From assembly GCA_030272585.1 (NCBI GenBank), contig BSYQ01000011.1, positions 4,464,001-4,528,000 on the forward strand: 64,000 bases of DNA, given 5' to 3'. Under the pieces are notes generated by a model, which was not told the DNA's origin, ran no database searches, and was given only the letters and a program-made list of their open reading frames with translations. A program made the translations under genes and the position numbers. This DNA comes from Bryopsis sp. KO-2023. Taxonomy: Eukaryota > Chlorophyta > Ulvophyceae > Bryopsidales > Bryopsidaceae. Positions 1 through 10,264 of the stretch are shown here, piece after piece (position 1 is the first letter of the stretch; every line of letters begins with the position of its first letter).

Positions 1-1
1 A

Positions 2-470
2 TTTCACGAGCGAGTGAAAGCTCATCCACGGCTGATTAGTCCAGTTCGGTCCGCATTTGCCAATCATCGAATTGATGGTGGGGCAGTGGCAGCAGTTGGT
101 GTGGGCAGCACAGGTTTGGAGTGTTTTGCTGGGGCTACCAGAATGGCGATGATCAAAAGCCAAAAAAGCATCCAGGTATGAGCGATAGTCACCACAAGAC
201 ACCATGTTTGTCCAGGTACCAGCACAAATTCCATTCAAAACCCCAGACACACACATTCAAAAAGAAGTTATGTAAGAGGATTATGCAAAGAAGTCTGAAA
301 CCAACGATTTGGTCGCTGGGTTGCTTGACAGGGCAATCCACATTCGAAATCCGACAAAGGCTCAAAACTACAATTTGCTCTCGAAATTTTTCTTGCAGAT
401 TTCAGCTTCATCCTCTCAGCCTCTTCTTATTTTTCTGCAGGGCATGCAGGGCAGAAGGACATGGCGGTAA
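2..470 (+). CDS. 3' end of an unidentified gene (partial, cut by window edge)
   Basis: An open frame runs from base 2 to a good donor (CAG|GTATGA) at 175/176. It reads in phase into a last exon after the acceptor TTTTTCTGCAG at 440, giving GMQGRRTWR and a stop at 468-470. A second usable acceptor at 398 would lengthen the last exon. The peptide is rich in Gly, Ala and Val with no motif I recognise. The opposite strand is also open from an ATG at 256 to the window edge (84 codons, nine Cys), so strand choice is uncertain. I prefer plus because both splice borders are consensus and the gene would then be convergent with TRMO. Confidence 0.35.
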
Positions 471-532
471 AAGATTCTTGATCGGGGATTTCCAGTCCAG
501 ATCATAGAAAACACACAATGAACGCACTACAA

Positions 533-2074
533 TCAACCGACCCCACTGCTCAACTCCCCTCCTCCCACCATTACCACATTATCCTCAGTGAATTCATAAC
601 TAATATCGATACCTTCAAGCACCACATGGTAAATCCGCCTTCTCAGTTCCCCCATGTCTGTCTTGTTTTCGACCACCCCTCTTTGATGCACCGACCTTAT
701 GTCCCTCCCCAAAACCTCATGCACCAGGCCTAAAAAATCTGACTTGTCCGAGTACAAGCTTTTGGCAGCCACTGCCTGCCAACATTCCTCAATTTCCCTG
801 TTGGCTCTATCGGGTATTTTAATTTCCCTCACCATCAGGGGTTCCATCGAGTCTTTGGCTATGATATCCACCCATGGTGGAGCCCTGGCGGTGTGAATGC
901 TGTCGCAAAACGGCACGTAAGGCTTGATGTCCAAGACTGGCGATCCATTAACAATGTCGACCCCACTCAGAATGACCACTCCGTTTTCCACCGATTCGAT
1001 TTTTGCTACGCTCAATCCGATGGGGGCAGGCCGGTGGGGGCTTCTGGTAGCAAACACCCCCATTTTCTTGCCGTTGAGTCGAGGGACGGCGATTTTTGCT
1101 TTGAACCCGCGAGTGTGGGGGTTAGGGTTGACGCTGGCGTCCCGTGCTTGATGCAAATCTGTGTTTTTGTGGAAGATATACAGAACCCAACAATGGGAGT
1201 ACTGTGACAGCCCATCAAGGGCATCTCGTGGGATTCCTGGTGCCAATGTCACCTTGGCCAATGCGCTGGGAACGAGCAGAGGCTGGCGAGGGGTGCCATT
1301 CCTGTAGATCCGTTGCAAAAAATAACTCTACCCAGTCAGACAGTCTGCCATACAGTCTTGGCAAACAGGTCCCTACCTCTAATTGTGGACTGTGCAATTC
1401 TTGCTGCCCTTGGCAGTCTTGCCCCATTTGCACAAAATTTAACTCATACAAAACATTTCAGCATAAAGAAACCCAAATGTGTCTTTTGTGTTTCTTTTCG
1501 ACAACAGCTTTCAGCCGAGGACCTCTTAGATGAGAGTTTTTTGGCTAGTTTCTACCGTTGCGAAAAACAAGACTTCACCACTCCTATAGCATCCACCAGG
1601 AATTTGTCATGAGCTTCACCGGCCTCCACTGCAGACGGGCTGCTGGATTGCCTTAGCCGAATTTCTCGTAAATCTTGCTGGAATGGAAATTTCTCAACAT
1701 TAATATCCAGAAGAGGTCAGAGTACTGATGCACACCTATGGTCCGAATCATTGTGGCATTAGCCATTAGGAAAATTCCGAAAAAGAACTCTAATCTCAAA
1801 AAACTGAATTTGATATGCTTGTGTACCTCTGCTCGAATTCGGCCTCTCCTCTCAGCTTGGTGCTCGTCCTTGCAGATGTCCAGTGCAGCCTAAGAAACAT
1901 TCACGAAACAGTTGGGGGGGGGGGCTTTGTCCAGGCCTGCCCAGGGTGACGTCTGCAATTGGGATGAGCTTGTTTCGCTACCTTCAGTTCCTCAACCTCC
2001 CTCCATTTCGAACGATATCTCTGAACCGCGTGCAAAGCAAAAGGTAGCCCAAATGCTGCCCCTATCCACAGCAT
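533..2074 (-). CDS. TRMO: tRNA (adenine(37)-N6)-methyltransferase, TrmO/TsaA family
   Basis: Four exons: 2074-1982, 1889-1827, 1677-1556 and 1301-533, phases 0, 0 and 2, giving 348 residues. The family uses S-adenosylmethionine to methylate N6 of t6A37 in threonine tRNAs. Exon 3 and exon 4 join to give the motif IGVVKSCFSQRNGTPRQP (residues 83-100), followed by SHCWVLYIFH, GVFATRSPHRP (about 174-184) and PVLDIKPYVP, all hallmarks of the TrmO beta-barrel core. I chose the ATG at 2074 because upstream frames are closed. It gives a hydrophobic start (MLWIGAAFGLPFALHAVQ), then a charged helical stretch, before the core: about 80 extra residues that may be a membrane anchor plus coil. It is head-to-head with the cyclic-nucleotide-binding gene. 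Function is confident; the N-terminal exons rest on splice phase only. Confidence 0.92.
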
Positions 2075-2898
2075 TTGATCCAATCCTCGACAAATCCACC
2101 CTTCCCACCGGTGCGTCGTACTCGACAAGCCCAGTGGTGACTAATGACCTAATGATACAAATCTAGACCAAATTGGCAAATCCAGTCCAGTGGTACCAGC
2201 GCAAAAAAATTGTCTGCTGGCGAATGTCTGTTGTTTGTCGTTTGTTTGTTCCAGCACTAGAATGGAACGAAGTCCAATGGTTCGTTAAGCGAGAGAATCT
2301 GGTGTGCTAACTGGGGAGGCATACTGAGGTGGCCTGGAAGTGGTTCAGAGTGACAAATATCCCAGAGGGGGGAGGCACGAAAGGGTGTGTGTGTGGATGT
2401 GTTGTTAGGGAATTGTAAGTTCAATCTTGTTTTCGTTCGTTCCGATATGTCAAAAATGAGACACCGTTCACAGTTTGGCAATATCTTTGGGTTGCGATAG
2501 GGGCAGAAAGTGTTCCTGCAGTTGTAGTGGCTCCCAGGCAACAGTGCGCTGAGTCCTTGATTGATTGATTGCGAACATCTTTCTTGGTTTGATAAATCAG
2601 TTGGTTCCTCTCGAGAGCTCTGTGCAAACGAACCAAAGGGAAAGCAGAGCGCTTGCCAATACATTTCACCTGCGCTTTTTCTGCAACCCAACATCATGCG
2701 CACACTGGATTGCATTACTTGCAATCGCTTCGACGTTTTCAAAAGGCCACAGAACTGAGCACGATGTAACGCCCCCGACTCGAGTCGTGAAATCAGAATC
2801 CATTTGGTGGGTGGTTGATAGTTAGCTCCGTCCTGGAAAGCTTGTCGCTGCATATAATAGTGTGGACGCCTTCATATCCCCCTGGCCTTGTAACGAAA
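2075..2898. other. Divergent intergenic/promoter region (TRMO and cNMP-binding gene)
   Basis: It separates two divergently transcribed genes. A 198-codon minus frame (2853-2257) starts with TTG, has low-complexity composition and no family signal, so I do not call it a gene. No clear TATA box or repeat is seen. Confidence 0.5.
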
Positions 2899-5508
2899 AT
2901 GCAGTTCCTGAAAAATAGAAAACAATTCAAGAGTGCCGAGAACTACAATGAGTTGCTGCGGCTCCGACCTGGTCCTCCATCTTCACACGGCCGTGTGAAA
3001 TCCCCAAAAAACGAAAACAAGAGTGCTTCAAATTTCGACCCTCCAGTGGGCGGAAAATTAACTGGCTTTCAAGCCAGGGGTGGATCTCCTCGCCTTCGCA
3101 GCCGCTCATCTGAAAGGACCAAAAGTCCGTTGTTGCATCAATCAGCTGTGAAGAGCGAGGTCGTGGAGGACAAAAAGGAAAAGATCCCGGTTGCGAAAAC
3201 GGCTGCGAGCACGGCTGGGTATACCAGCGTATTCACAAGGACCAGGCTTTTTTTTGTATTGTCGAAACCGTGTGAGTCACAAGCTCAACAACCAACAAAA
3301 CAACTCAGATGATAAAAGTCTTTTTTCGCTGTTGTCACAAAATTTTGCTCTTCTCTGAGTATCATCCCTACAAGCTTTTCCCTGCAGGGGTGAAGACAGG
3401 ACAACAAAAGACCTCAGTATTCTTGATGAATACCTGTTGAATGTGAACCTAACTCGCGACCTTGATCATTGGAGGAGGCGTGAAATCTGCAAGGTGACGC
3501 CAGTAGGCAATGACGGGCATCAGATTAACCTGTTTGCACCCCCTTTAATAAATGGGAATATTCTCACTGTCCTGTGATTTGTGCTGTGACTGTAAAATAG
3601 CACTTGGAGCACTTTTCTGCGAACGAAGGAGATGTTATATTTAACGAGGGTGAAGTCGGCGACAAATTCTATGTAATCATATCCGGTCGAGTGCTCGTGT
3701 CCATGAAAGATACGAAGGAGGACGAAGCAGACGAAGTGAAGAAAGCGGACTCCAAGAAGGTGGGGTCTCCTAGTCCCTGCTTTTGAATGCCGTAGTTTAT
3801 GCCGAACAAGCTCGAAAACGCGTTCGTGTTTGATCCAGGATCTGGACATTGCTTACCTCAATGGAGGCGACAGTTTTGGTGAACTAGCATTGATGGGGAA
3901 CGCATCCAAGCGCCGAGCGACCGTCACCTGTGATCAAAATTGTGAATTCATGGTCTTGCTTCGGACCCACTACGAGACGATTTTGGGGGAGCACACCAAC
4001 AATGAGCTTGTTGCCAAGATCGAGTTCCTGCGGCAAGTGCCACGGTTCAGAGACATCCCTCTGGAAAAAACCAAGCATCTGGCGCGATTAATGACTACTA
4101 AGGACCTGGCCCCAAACACGGTACGCAAATTTACTGAAAGCAGTCCTTACTTACGCTTGGAGCTCTTCGATGCATTGTTGCACCAGCCTCATTTGTTTTT
4201 ATTCCCGCAACGCCCCTTTTGAGCCTGTCTCTATGCATCAGGTGCTCTTCAGACAGGACGCCTTCCTGGAGGAGATGTATTTTGTGGTGCATGGACTGTT
4301 GAAGACGATTCGAGCAGTGAAATACAAAGTACCTCCTCCATCTCATCCCAAGCTACCGTCAGTAGCATTTGGCGGCCGCGCTGCTGTACCGTGCCCAAAG
4401 ACGAAGTATAATCAATTGAACAAACCTTCTCCCCGAAATTCTGGCTCACTTTTGAGCGTTTGAGAATCTTCGAACTGGGCACGTAGCTAATCCGTGATTC
4501 TTGCTTTACGTTTTGGGATTGAATTGTGAGTCAGGGAGCCTCAGAGTCGTGGGTGCGAATGACATTTACTGTTTGGTCCAAGGGGTCCCCCTGAGGTCAT
4601 GCCTGAGATTACAGACCCGCCCAAGCCTGACAAAGCAGCACGCAAAGCGAGAATACTGCAGCTCATTCTTGCCAAATACACTCCTGCAGCTTACGCAAGG
4701 CGAAAAAAAAAAGAGAGCGTGTATGATGTCACCATGAAGGCGCTAAGGGCGGCCATCGAGCAACAAGAAAAGGCGTTGACGCCCAGAGATGTGAAGCACT
4801 TCAATCAACATCACGCGTTGCAGAAGGACCGATGGCTTAATCTGGAGGTATGCTTTTGGAGGCCAAAGATGCCTTACTTTTGTTTGTTCGGCTTCTATTT
4901 CGGCAAAGAGAAGCTTGCTGAGTCCAACATCGAAACGAGCTCCATCACTTCCATATCCTGGCCATGCATCGATGTCTGTCAAACCCACAAGCAAAGAACC
5001 AACAGAGATCACCATCCTATTCCTATCGATTCTCCTCCTTATGTTTCTTGGTCCTCCAGGCTTCATATTTTCGGATTTTTTGTTAAATGAAGAATATTCT
5101 TCGGACGCAACGAGAGTTCACATTGTGACGCAGTATTCAACAACGGGGCCGTATCAGTATGTTGGTGAACACTGTCTGGGAAAGGAGATTATTTCTCCAG
5201 CAAGCGTCATAACCACCACCACAACCAGGATCTACGTGCTGAGCAAATGGGATATTTTGAAGTGCCTGGTGAGGGTTGAAATCGCTTCGATTCTCGACAC
5301 GTCGCTGCACAAGCACATCGACGAAGAGAAGCTGAAACGTGCCTACATGAGGTCTCAAAACTGGAAGACAAAACAGAAGGCCCTTATCAGGGATTTCAGG
5401 AGCGCCAACCTTGCCAGACAATCCAACGATCCCATTTACATTTGGACGGGGCCTTATCGCCTGATGAGAAAGTACTCTGGAGAGTTTACTGGAGGCGTGT
5501 GGAAGTAA
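2899..5508 (+). CDS. Protein with two cyclic-nucleotide-binding domains
   Basis: Exons: 2899-3218, 3388-3493, 3601-3759, 3839-4120, 4242-4328, 4596-4847 and a last exon ending at 5508. Every junction is in phase except the last, whose acceptor I could not fix (candidates between about 4905 and 5060). The protein is about 550 residues. The N-terminal third is basic and Ser-rich. The first cNMP-binding domain starts near residue 143 with HLEHFSANEGDVIFNEGE and GDKFYVIISG; its phosphate-binding cassette reads GGDSFGELALMGNASKRRAT, including the conserved Glu and Arg. A second domain starts at APNTVLFRQDAFLEEMYFVVHG, is interrupted by a basic helical insert (exon 6), and resumes at GPYQYVGEHCLGKEI. 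No kinase, channel or GEF domain is present, so it resembles the stand-alone cNMP-domain proteins of protists. Whether the second cassette binds nucleotide is unclear, since it lacks the Arg. Confidence 0.85.
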
Positions 5509-5801
5509 AAAAAAAATTGTTGCAGGACGTATTTGTGAGCTGTGTTTTCCATGTTTTTCTGGGTTTTTTTTGGTCAAACGAGGTCTTTTGATGTGAAACA
5601 ATGCTGTCTGTAGATTTTGTGATGTTAACATCATCCAATGTTGCTTTAAAACGAACTTGTTTTCAACTGGTAAAAAAGCACAACTGCAATTTCAGAAGCG
5701 ATTGCAGTCCCTCGCTTGGGCACCCAATTATCGAACTAGAGCCGGGCAGCAATCAGTAATTGATTGGTTTCACATTTCTGGCCAGTCAATTACATGCGCA
5801 G

Positions 5802-5847
<46 letters not shown>

Positions 5848-6266
5848 ACATTTTACATTGTGAAGCATCTATATAGACCCAAATGATAATGATAGACCCA
5901 AAAAGAGCCTTTCTGCCATAAAATGAGATAAAGAATTTTCCTTTGCTTTAAAACAAAGGAGAACTCAAGATCGACGTGTCACGGCACAGTCACCAACATT
6001 TTCCAAGAGGGGAAAATGTGATCCAAGGTTTGAATGATGATCCTCCACAGAGCTTCACCTGTCAAACTCCTTCCCACGGGAGTTCATCTCAGCCAACATC
6101 GTTCAGGCAGAGAACAAGACAACCAGCGATCCATCCCCGCATAAATATTTCTTGGTGGAACGAAGGAATCGTCCAGTTTTCCTCACCTCCGGATCCACTG
6201 GTTGAGCACGAGCGAGAACTCGAAGAAAATATTTTTCGATCTCCACTGCTCATTCAGTTCAATACC
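5509..6266. other. Intergenic region
   Basis: 3' flank of the cNMP gene and 5' flank of the next. It holds the AAGC microsatellite and an AT-rich stretch (about 6140-6152) that could be a core promoter. I see no gene. Confidence 0.5.
5802..5847. repeat. (AAGC)n microsatellite
   Basis: About eleven uninterrupted AAGC units. It lies between genes and is a likely length polymorphism. Confidence 0.95.
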
Positions 6267-7461
6267 ATGAGGACCAGCGCCATCTGCTTCTTGATCCTCG
6301 CAGCATGCGCCGTTTCGGCCATGGGTAATGGGGCTGCCAATCAGACCTATTGATTGATCCCAACTTTCATACGTGATCGCGTATTTTTCTCCTCGACAGA
6401 CAGAGTGGCCTGTGTTTTTCCTTTCCCATGTATACCGCTGGCTGCGCCGCGCGCGGTTTTCCTGCTTGTTTGCTCATGATCTCCCTCGTTGATCTTGTGA
6501 CCGGCGCTCCGCGAGCGACGGATTCGAACCCCAAAAAATGAATTCATGGATTACGATGCTGGGTCGGCAAATCTGTCAATGGGCATGTTCAATGATCGCT
6601 TGTGTATTTTTTTGCTCCCGGTGGATCCAGGTGAGAATGGAGGTATCGCTGTTGCGCCCACCAAGGTCGCTCCAACGAAGGTTGTGGTGGCGGCAGACCC
6701 AGCTCCCACAAAGGTTGTGGCGGTGGCGCAGCCAGCTCCCAAGAAGGTTGCTGTGGTGGCGGCGCAGCCAGCGCCCAAAAAGGTCCAGCCCGTGAAGGTC
6801 GTGGTGGCAGCTTCTCCCCCCACCCCTCCTCCAGCAAAGAAAGTGTATGTGGAACAGGCTCCTGCCAAGAAAGTTTACGTCAAGGTGGGTGGCAGCGGTT
6901 GATGCTCCAGACTTCTCCAGTGTTAAGGAAAGCGAAAAATAACATTGGAAAGTCCCTACTTATTTCACTTAAATCCTTGTCCTCAATGTATTGCATGTGC
7001 TTTCTAATAATGAATATTGAGCTGTTTTGTCTGTCTCCTTGTTTTAGGCTGGTGGAAAGAAGGGGGGCTATGCTGGTGTTGCATCTCAAAATCCGAATCT
7101 TGTGAAACTTGACCCATCTCCCTCTCCTCCTCCTCCTCCTTCTCCCCCTCCTCCTTCCAAATCCTCGAAATCTGAGAAAACTTCTTCTGGTGGAAGAGGT
7201 GGGCGTGGTGGACTTGGTGGGCTCGGTGGAGGTGGTGGGCTTGGTGGACTTGGTGGACTCGGTGGAGGTGGTGGAGGTGGCGGAGCTGCTGTAAGATATT
7301 CTGTCTTGTGTTTCCTCATATGTCTAAATGTACTGTTCATGCAGGAGAAGGATTTCTGTTTACTCATTGATGTTAGCTGTGGTGTTGGTGTGCTGATTTC
7401 TTTTTTCTTTTATGGTTCTAAACAGGATTTGCTGAGTGGCATCGTCAGTAAGCTTGGATGA
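6267..7461 (+). CDS. Secreted Lys/Val/Pro-rich and Gly-rich protein (cell-wall-like)
   Basis: Exons: 6267-6324, 6631-6884, 7048-7290 and 7426-7461, all in phase, giving 196 residues. Residues 1-19 form a clear signal peptide (MRTSAICFLILAACAVSA). The first half repeats short units such as APTKV, APKKV and PAKKVYV. The third exon has a PSPSPPPPPSPPPP block, a Lys/Ser linker, and a run of GLGGLGGGG repeats, ending with DLLSGIVSKLG. The Ser-Pro tract resembles hydroxyproline-rich glycoproteins and the Gly tract resembles glycine-rich wall proteins, so an extracellular structural role is inferred. No catalytic domain is seen. The glycine tract is encoded by GGT/GGA/GGC-rich degenerate repeats, likely prone to length change. 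Confidence 0.8.
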
Positions 7462-7970
7462 AGCTGCACTGATGGTTTGAAAAAAATAATTGGACTCCAT
7501 GTGTTGACTGGGTCTGGGGGATAATTTGATTCGCTTCGATTTGATTTTGAAAGTGTTTTTTTCGTCGTGTTTCATTTCCAGCTGGATTTTTTTTTCATTT
7601 TGTTGAAAGGCTACAGAACGTGTGCACACAGCACATGTGTTTTCTATTATTGACTCCCTGGCTAAGATGCATTTGTTTTCTTTTATGATTACCCACAACA
7701 AAAAGTGTCCTCGTGATTTGGGGAAATCTGTTCATTTATAAAGAGGGAGTATTTTCGGAGTTGGATGTGCTCGGATGATTGTATGCCACGTTCAGATTTA
7801 ATAAGATGGTGTTCCACTTTCCCCTTGCGATAGAAACCTCAGTGGAGAGGTCTTGTCTATAGACATTAGCTAATGAACATTGCAAATGGACATTGCTCAT
7901 CTGTGTTTGCATGCACTATTTCTTGCAGTGTTCAGGGGTGCTTTTGTAGGGTATTTTTATAAAAAGTAAG

Positions 7971-8004
<34 letters not shown>

Positions 8005-8350
8005 GTAGACATATGAAAAGTGCTGCAGAGGTAAAAACTGCAGACATCCAGTATTGGTTCAAAAGATGGCATCACATCCAAATGTGTGTAATTTCCAATT
8101 AAAAGAGAGTTACCAAACCCATTCAAAGGTGAATATCTCGTTTCCACACCAAGATGTCAGAATATCACCCCAGCCACCAAGATGCCAGAGCACCACCCCA
8201 CCCGAATGCTTTTTCGAACTACAAAATGAAAATTCGACCTCGTCCAACAACTCTCCCTCACACAAGAAAAAGCAAAAAAAAAACAAAAAAGTACTGATAA
8301 ATCCTTGGTTCTATCGACCAAGGATTTGCAACAATCAGTTGAACCTATTA
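7462..8350. other. Intergenic region
   Basis: 3' flank of the Gly-rich protein gene. It contains the AT microsatellite and, at about 8299-8327, a short hairpin (AAATCCTTGG / CCAAGGATTT). No gene seen. Confidence 0.5.
7971..8005. repeat. (AT)n microsatellite
   Basis: A run of TA/AT dinucleotides, interrupted once by G. Confidence 0.9.
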
Positions 8351-8536
8351 TTAAACCTCGTCTGACTGAATTAATTCCGCGTACTGGCTGCCGCCCTTTT
8401 TTTTCTTATTGTAACCAGGCACTGCATTTTCCCATATCAGCAAAATTGTAGAATTTTTTCCACTCTTTTTACCACCCCGTCCTCCAAGCATGGCGAACAC
8501 CCTTTTGTCTCCTTTCTTTTCTTTTTTATCCTGTTC
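8351..8536 (-). CDS. Possible orphan 3' exon
   Basis: After a good acceptor (TTTTACATGCAG) a 61-residue frame runs to a stop at 8351. It is Lys/Gly-rich (for example EQDKKEKKGDKRVFAMLGG). It is downstream of the collagen-like gene on the same strand, but the phase does not fit that gene's last exon, which already has a stop. Either it is an alternative 3' exon or not coding. Confidence 0.25.
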   Translation of the reverse strand, partial: EQDKKEKKGDKRVFAMLGGRGGKKSGKNSTILLIWENAVPGYNKKKKGGSQYAELIQSDEV

Positions 8537-8638
8537 CTGCATGTAAAACGATAGCTTGGTGAGTGGAGTCAAAAAAAGTTTACTATTGCTTACAGCAATT
8601 TAAAAATTACGGCGACGAACGAGGAGGAATATTACGAA

Positions 8639-10264
8639 TCAGTGCAAGTTTTTGCGCCTTTCACCTGGTGACCCGTTGAGCCCTGGCGCCCCTGGAACTC
8701 CATCTGCTCCAGGAACGCCTGGAATTCCATCAAGACCATCAAGCCCAGCCTCCCCAGGTTGACCAGGCGTGCCGGGTACTCCTGGTTCACCTGCCACAGC
8801 ATCCGATTCTTCACGACTGCTAGTATGATCCCTCACTCACACACTATACTTGCAGCATCTTCTCCGAGCTTTCGTTACCTTGTTGACCATCTTGTCCCGG
8901 TGCACCAAGAGGTCCTGGGGCTCCTGGAGCTCCAACGGAGCCTGGACGACCTGGCGTTCCTGGAATACCCAATCCAGGGCTTCCAGGGACTCCTGGGTCA
9001 CCCTTTCCACCTTGAATGCCTGGATTGCCTGTGTCCCCCTTCTCTCCTTGTGGACCTGGACCACCTGTTTCACCCTTCTCCCCTGGCGTCCCACGTAATC
9101 CAGGTGTACCAGGGGGGCCCACTTCGCCCTGCGGACCTCTTTCGCCGTCTCTACCTGGCAGTCCACCCGTTCCTGGCTCTCCAGGAGGACCAGGCTGGCC
9201 AGGAGTACCTGGATCACCTTTCTCACCTGGTCTTCCTGAAATCCCATCGAGTCCATTTTCGCCGGGTTCACCTTTTTCACCAGGATCACCATCTCTGCCA
9301 GTTTTTCCTGGAGAGCCTGGAATTCCTGGATCACCCTTCCTCCCTGGCGCCCCTGGTGGTCCGGAGTTCCCCAAGATATCCCCTGAACAAGCATCATATC
9401 GAACATCAGTTCAAGGTTGCAGTGACATTCGACTGCTATAACTTGCCCACCCGAACGCCAACACACCGCATATTTCAATCTTGTCCTCAAGAAAATCAAC
9501 GACCAGTTCTTGCGCTCCATCGTCCAGGTCCAGGCAATGACTCTCCGCGGTAGCGCATGAGAAATCAGGCCCTCCGCAAGACTGGAGCAAGTAGTCGCAG
9601 CATCGAGGAGATCTGAGGGCGACGAACGCACAGACACAGACCTCCGTCGAGAGTTCATCCTCAATAGATTGGCCAATGATCGGTATGTCCAGCGGAGGAT
9701 CAGGTTCAGTCGTTGCGCTGCTCGGCTTATCGAAGTGCGCGATCAACTCTGCATCAATAGTACCAGGTTGCTCTGGAATGGACTGCGGGTTGATGGAGAT
9801 GTCGGGGGATGGGGTCGACTGAGGTGCCACTGGCTGAGGAGCTGGTGCCTCGAGGATGAACCGGACAGTTTGTGGAAGGACAGGATCTTCGGGGGTTGTG
9901 GGAGCAAGAAGTTGGCTTGGAGGTCTGTTTTCCGCAGCATCCGGACCGTTAGCAGACTGAAGGGAGGACGACTGGGAGGTCTAGACCTGCCAAAGTATGC
10001 GACACTCGCTTTCTCACCTTGATATTATTGAGTACTTGGTCGAGATATGTACTCCACTTCCGTGCCGTCTGGAGAACGGGACCCTGCGGCATCCACGAGG
10101 TCACCAGGTTAGCCATCCCCTCAAGACTGAGCAGGAATCACTTCCAATCGGAAAGCAAGCACTTCTCCGTGGAAGGCGAGAGGTACTTGCCGTAGGTTCT
10201 TGATCGCTCACCAAGAACACCGAACAGCGGCAAAAAACGCCGCGACCACCAGGAAGCGAAGCAT
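8639..10264 (-). CDS. Secreted collagen-like protein with Cys-rich N-terminal region
   Basis: Five exons: 10264-10212, 10126-10018, 9980-9467, 9382-8879 and 8790-8639. Phases agree at all junctions and give 443 residues. It starts with a signal peptide ([16 protein letters not shown]). A Pro-rich linker follows, then a region with about nine Cys (about residues 165-225, including [18 protein letters not shown]). The rest is about 70 Gly-X-Y triplets, many with Pro or charged residues at X and Y ([17 protein letters not shown]), with one short break and the tail GERRKNLH. This is the classic triple-helix repeat, so it should trimerise as an extracellular or surface fibre if prolines are hydroxylated. 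There is no fibrillar C-propeptide. The intron between exons 2 and 3 is only 37 bases. The donor after exon 3 (TGCG|GTGTGT) is the least certain junction. Confidence 0.85.

Noticed and set aside
2257-2853. 198-codon minus-strand ORF upstream of TRMO
   Set aside because: Begins with TTG, no domain or splice logic, and lies in the divergent promoter.
7102-7367. Proline-rich minus-strand ORF
   Set aside because: It is the antisense shadow of the glycine-rich exon of the plus-strand secreted protein.
9016-9441. Plus-strand Pro/Gly/Ser repeat ORF
   Set aside because: Antisense shadow of the collagen exons; the minus frame has signal peptide, splice phases and strict Gly-X-Y.
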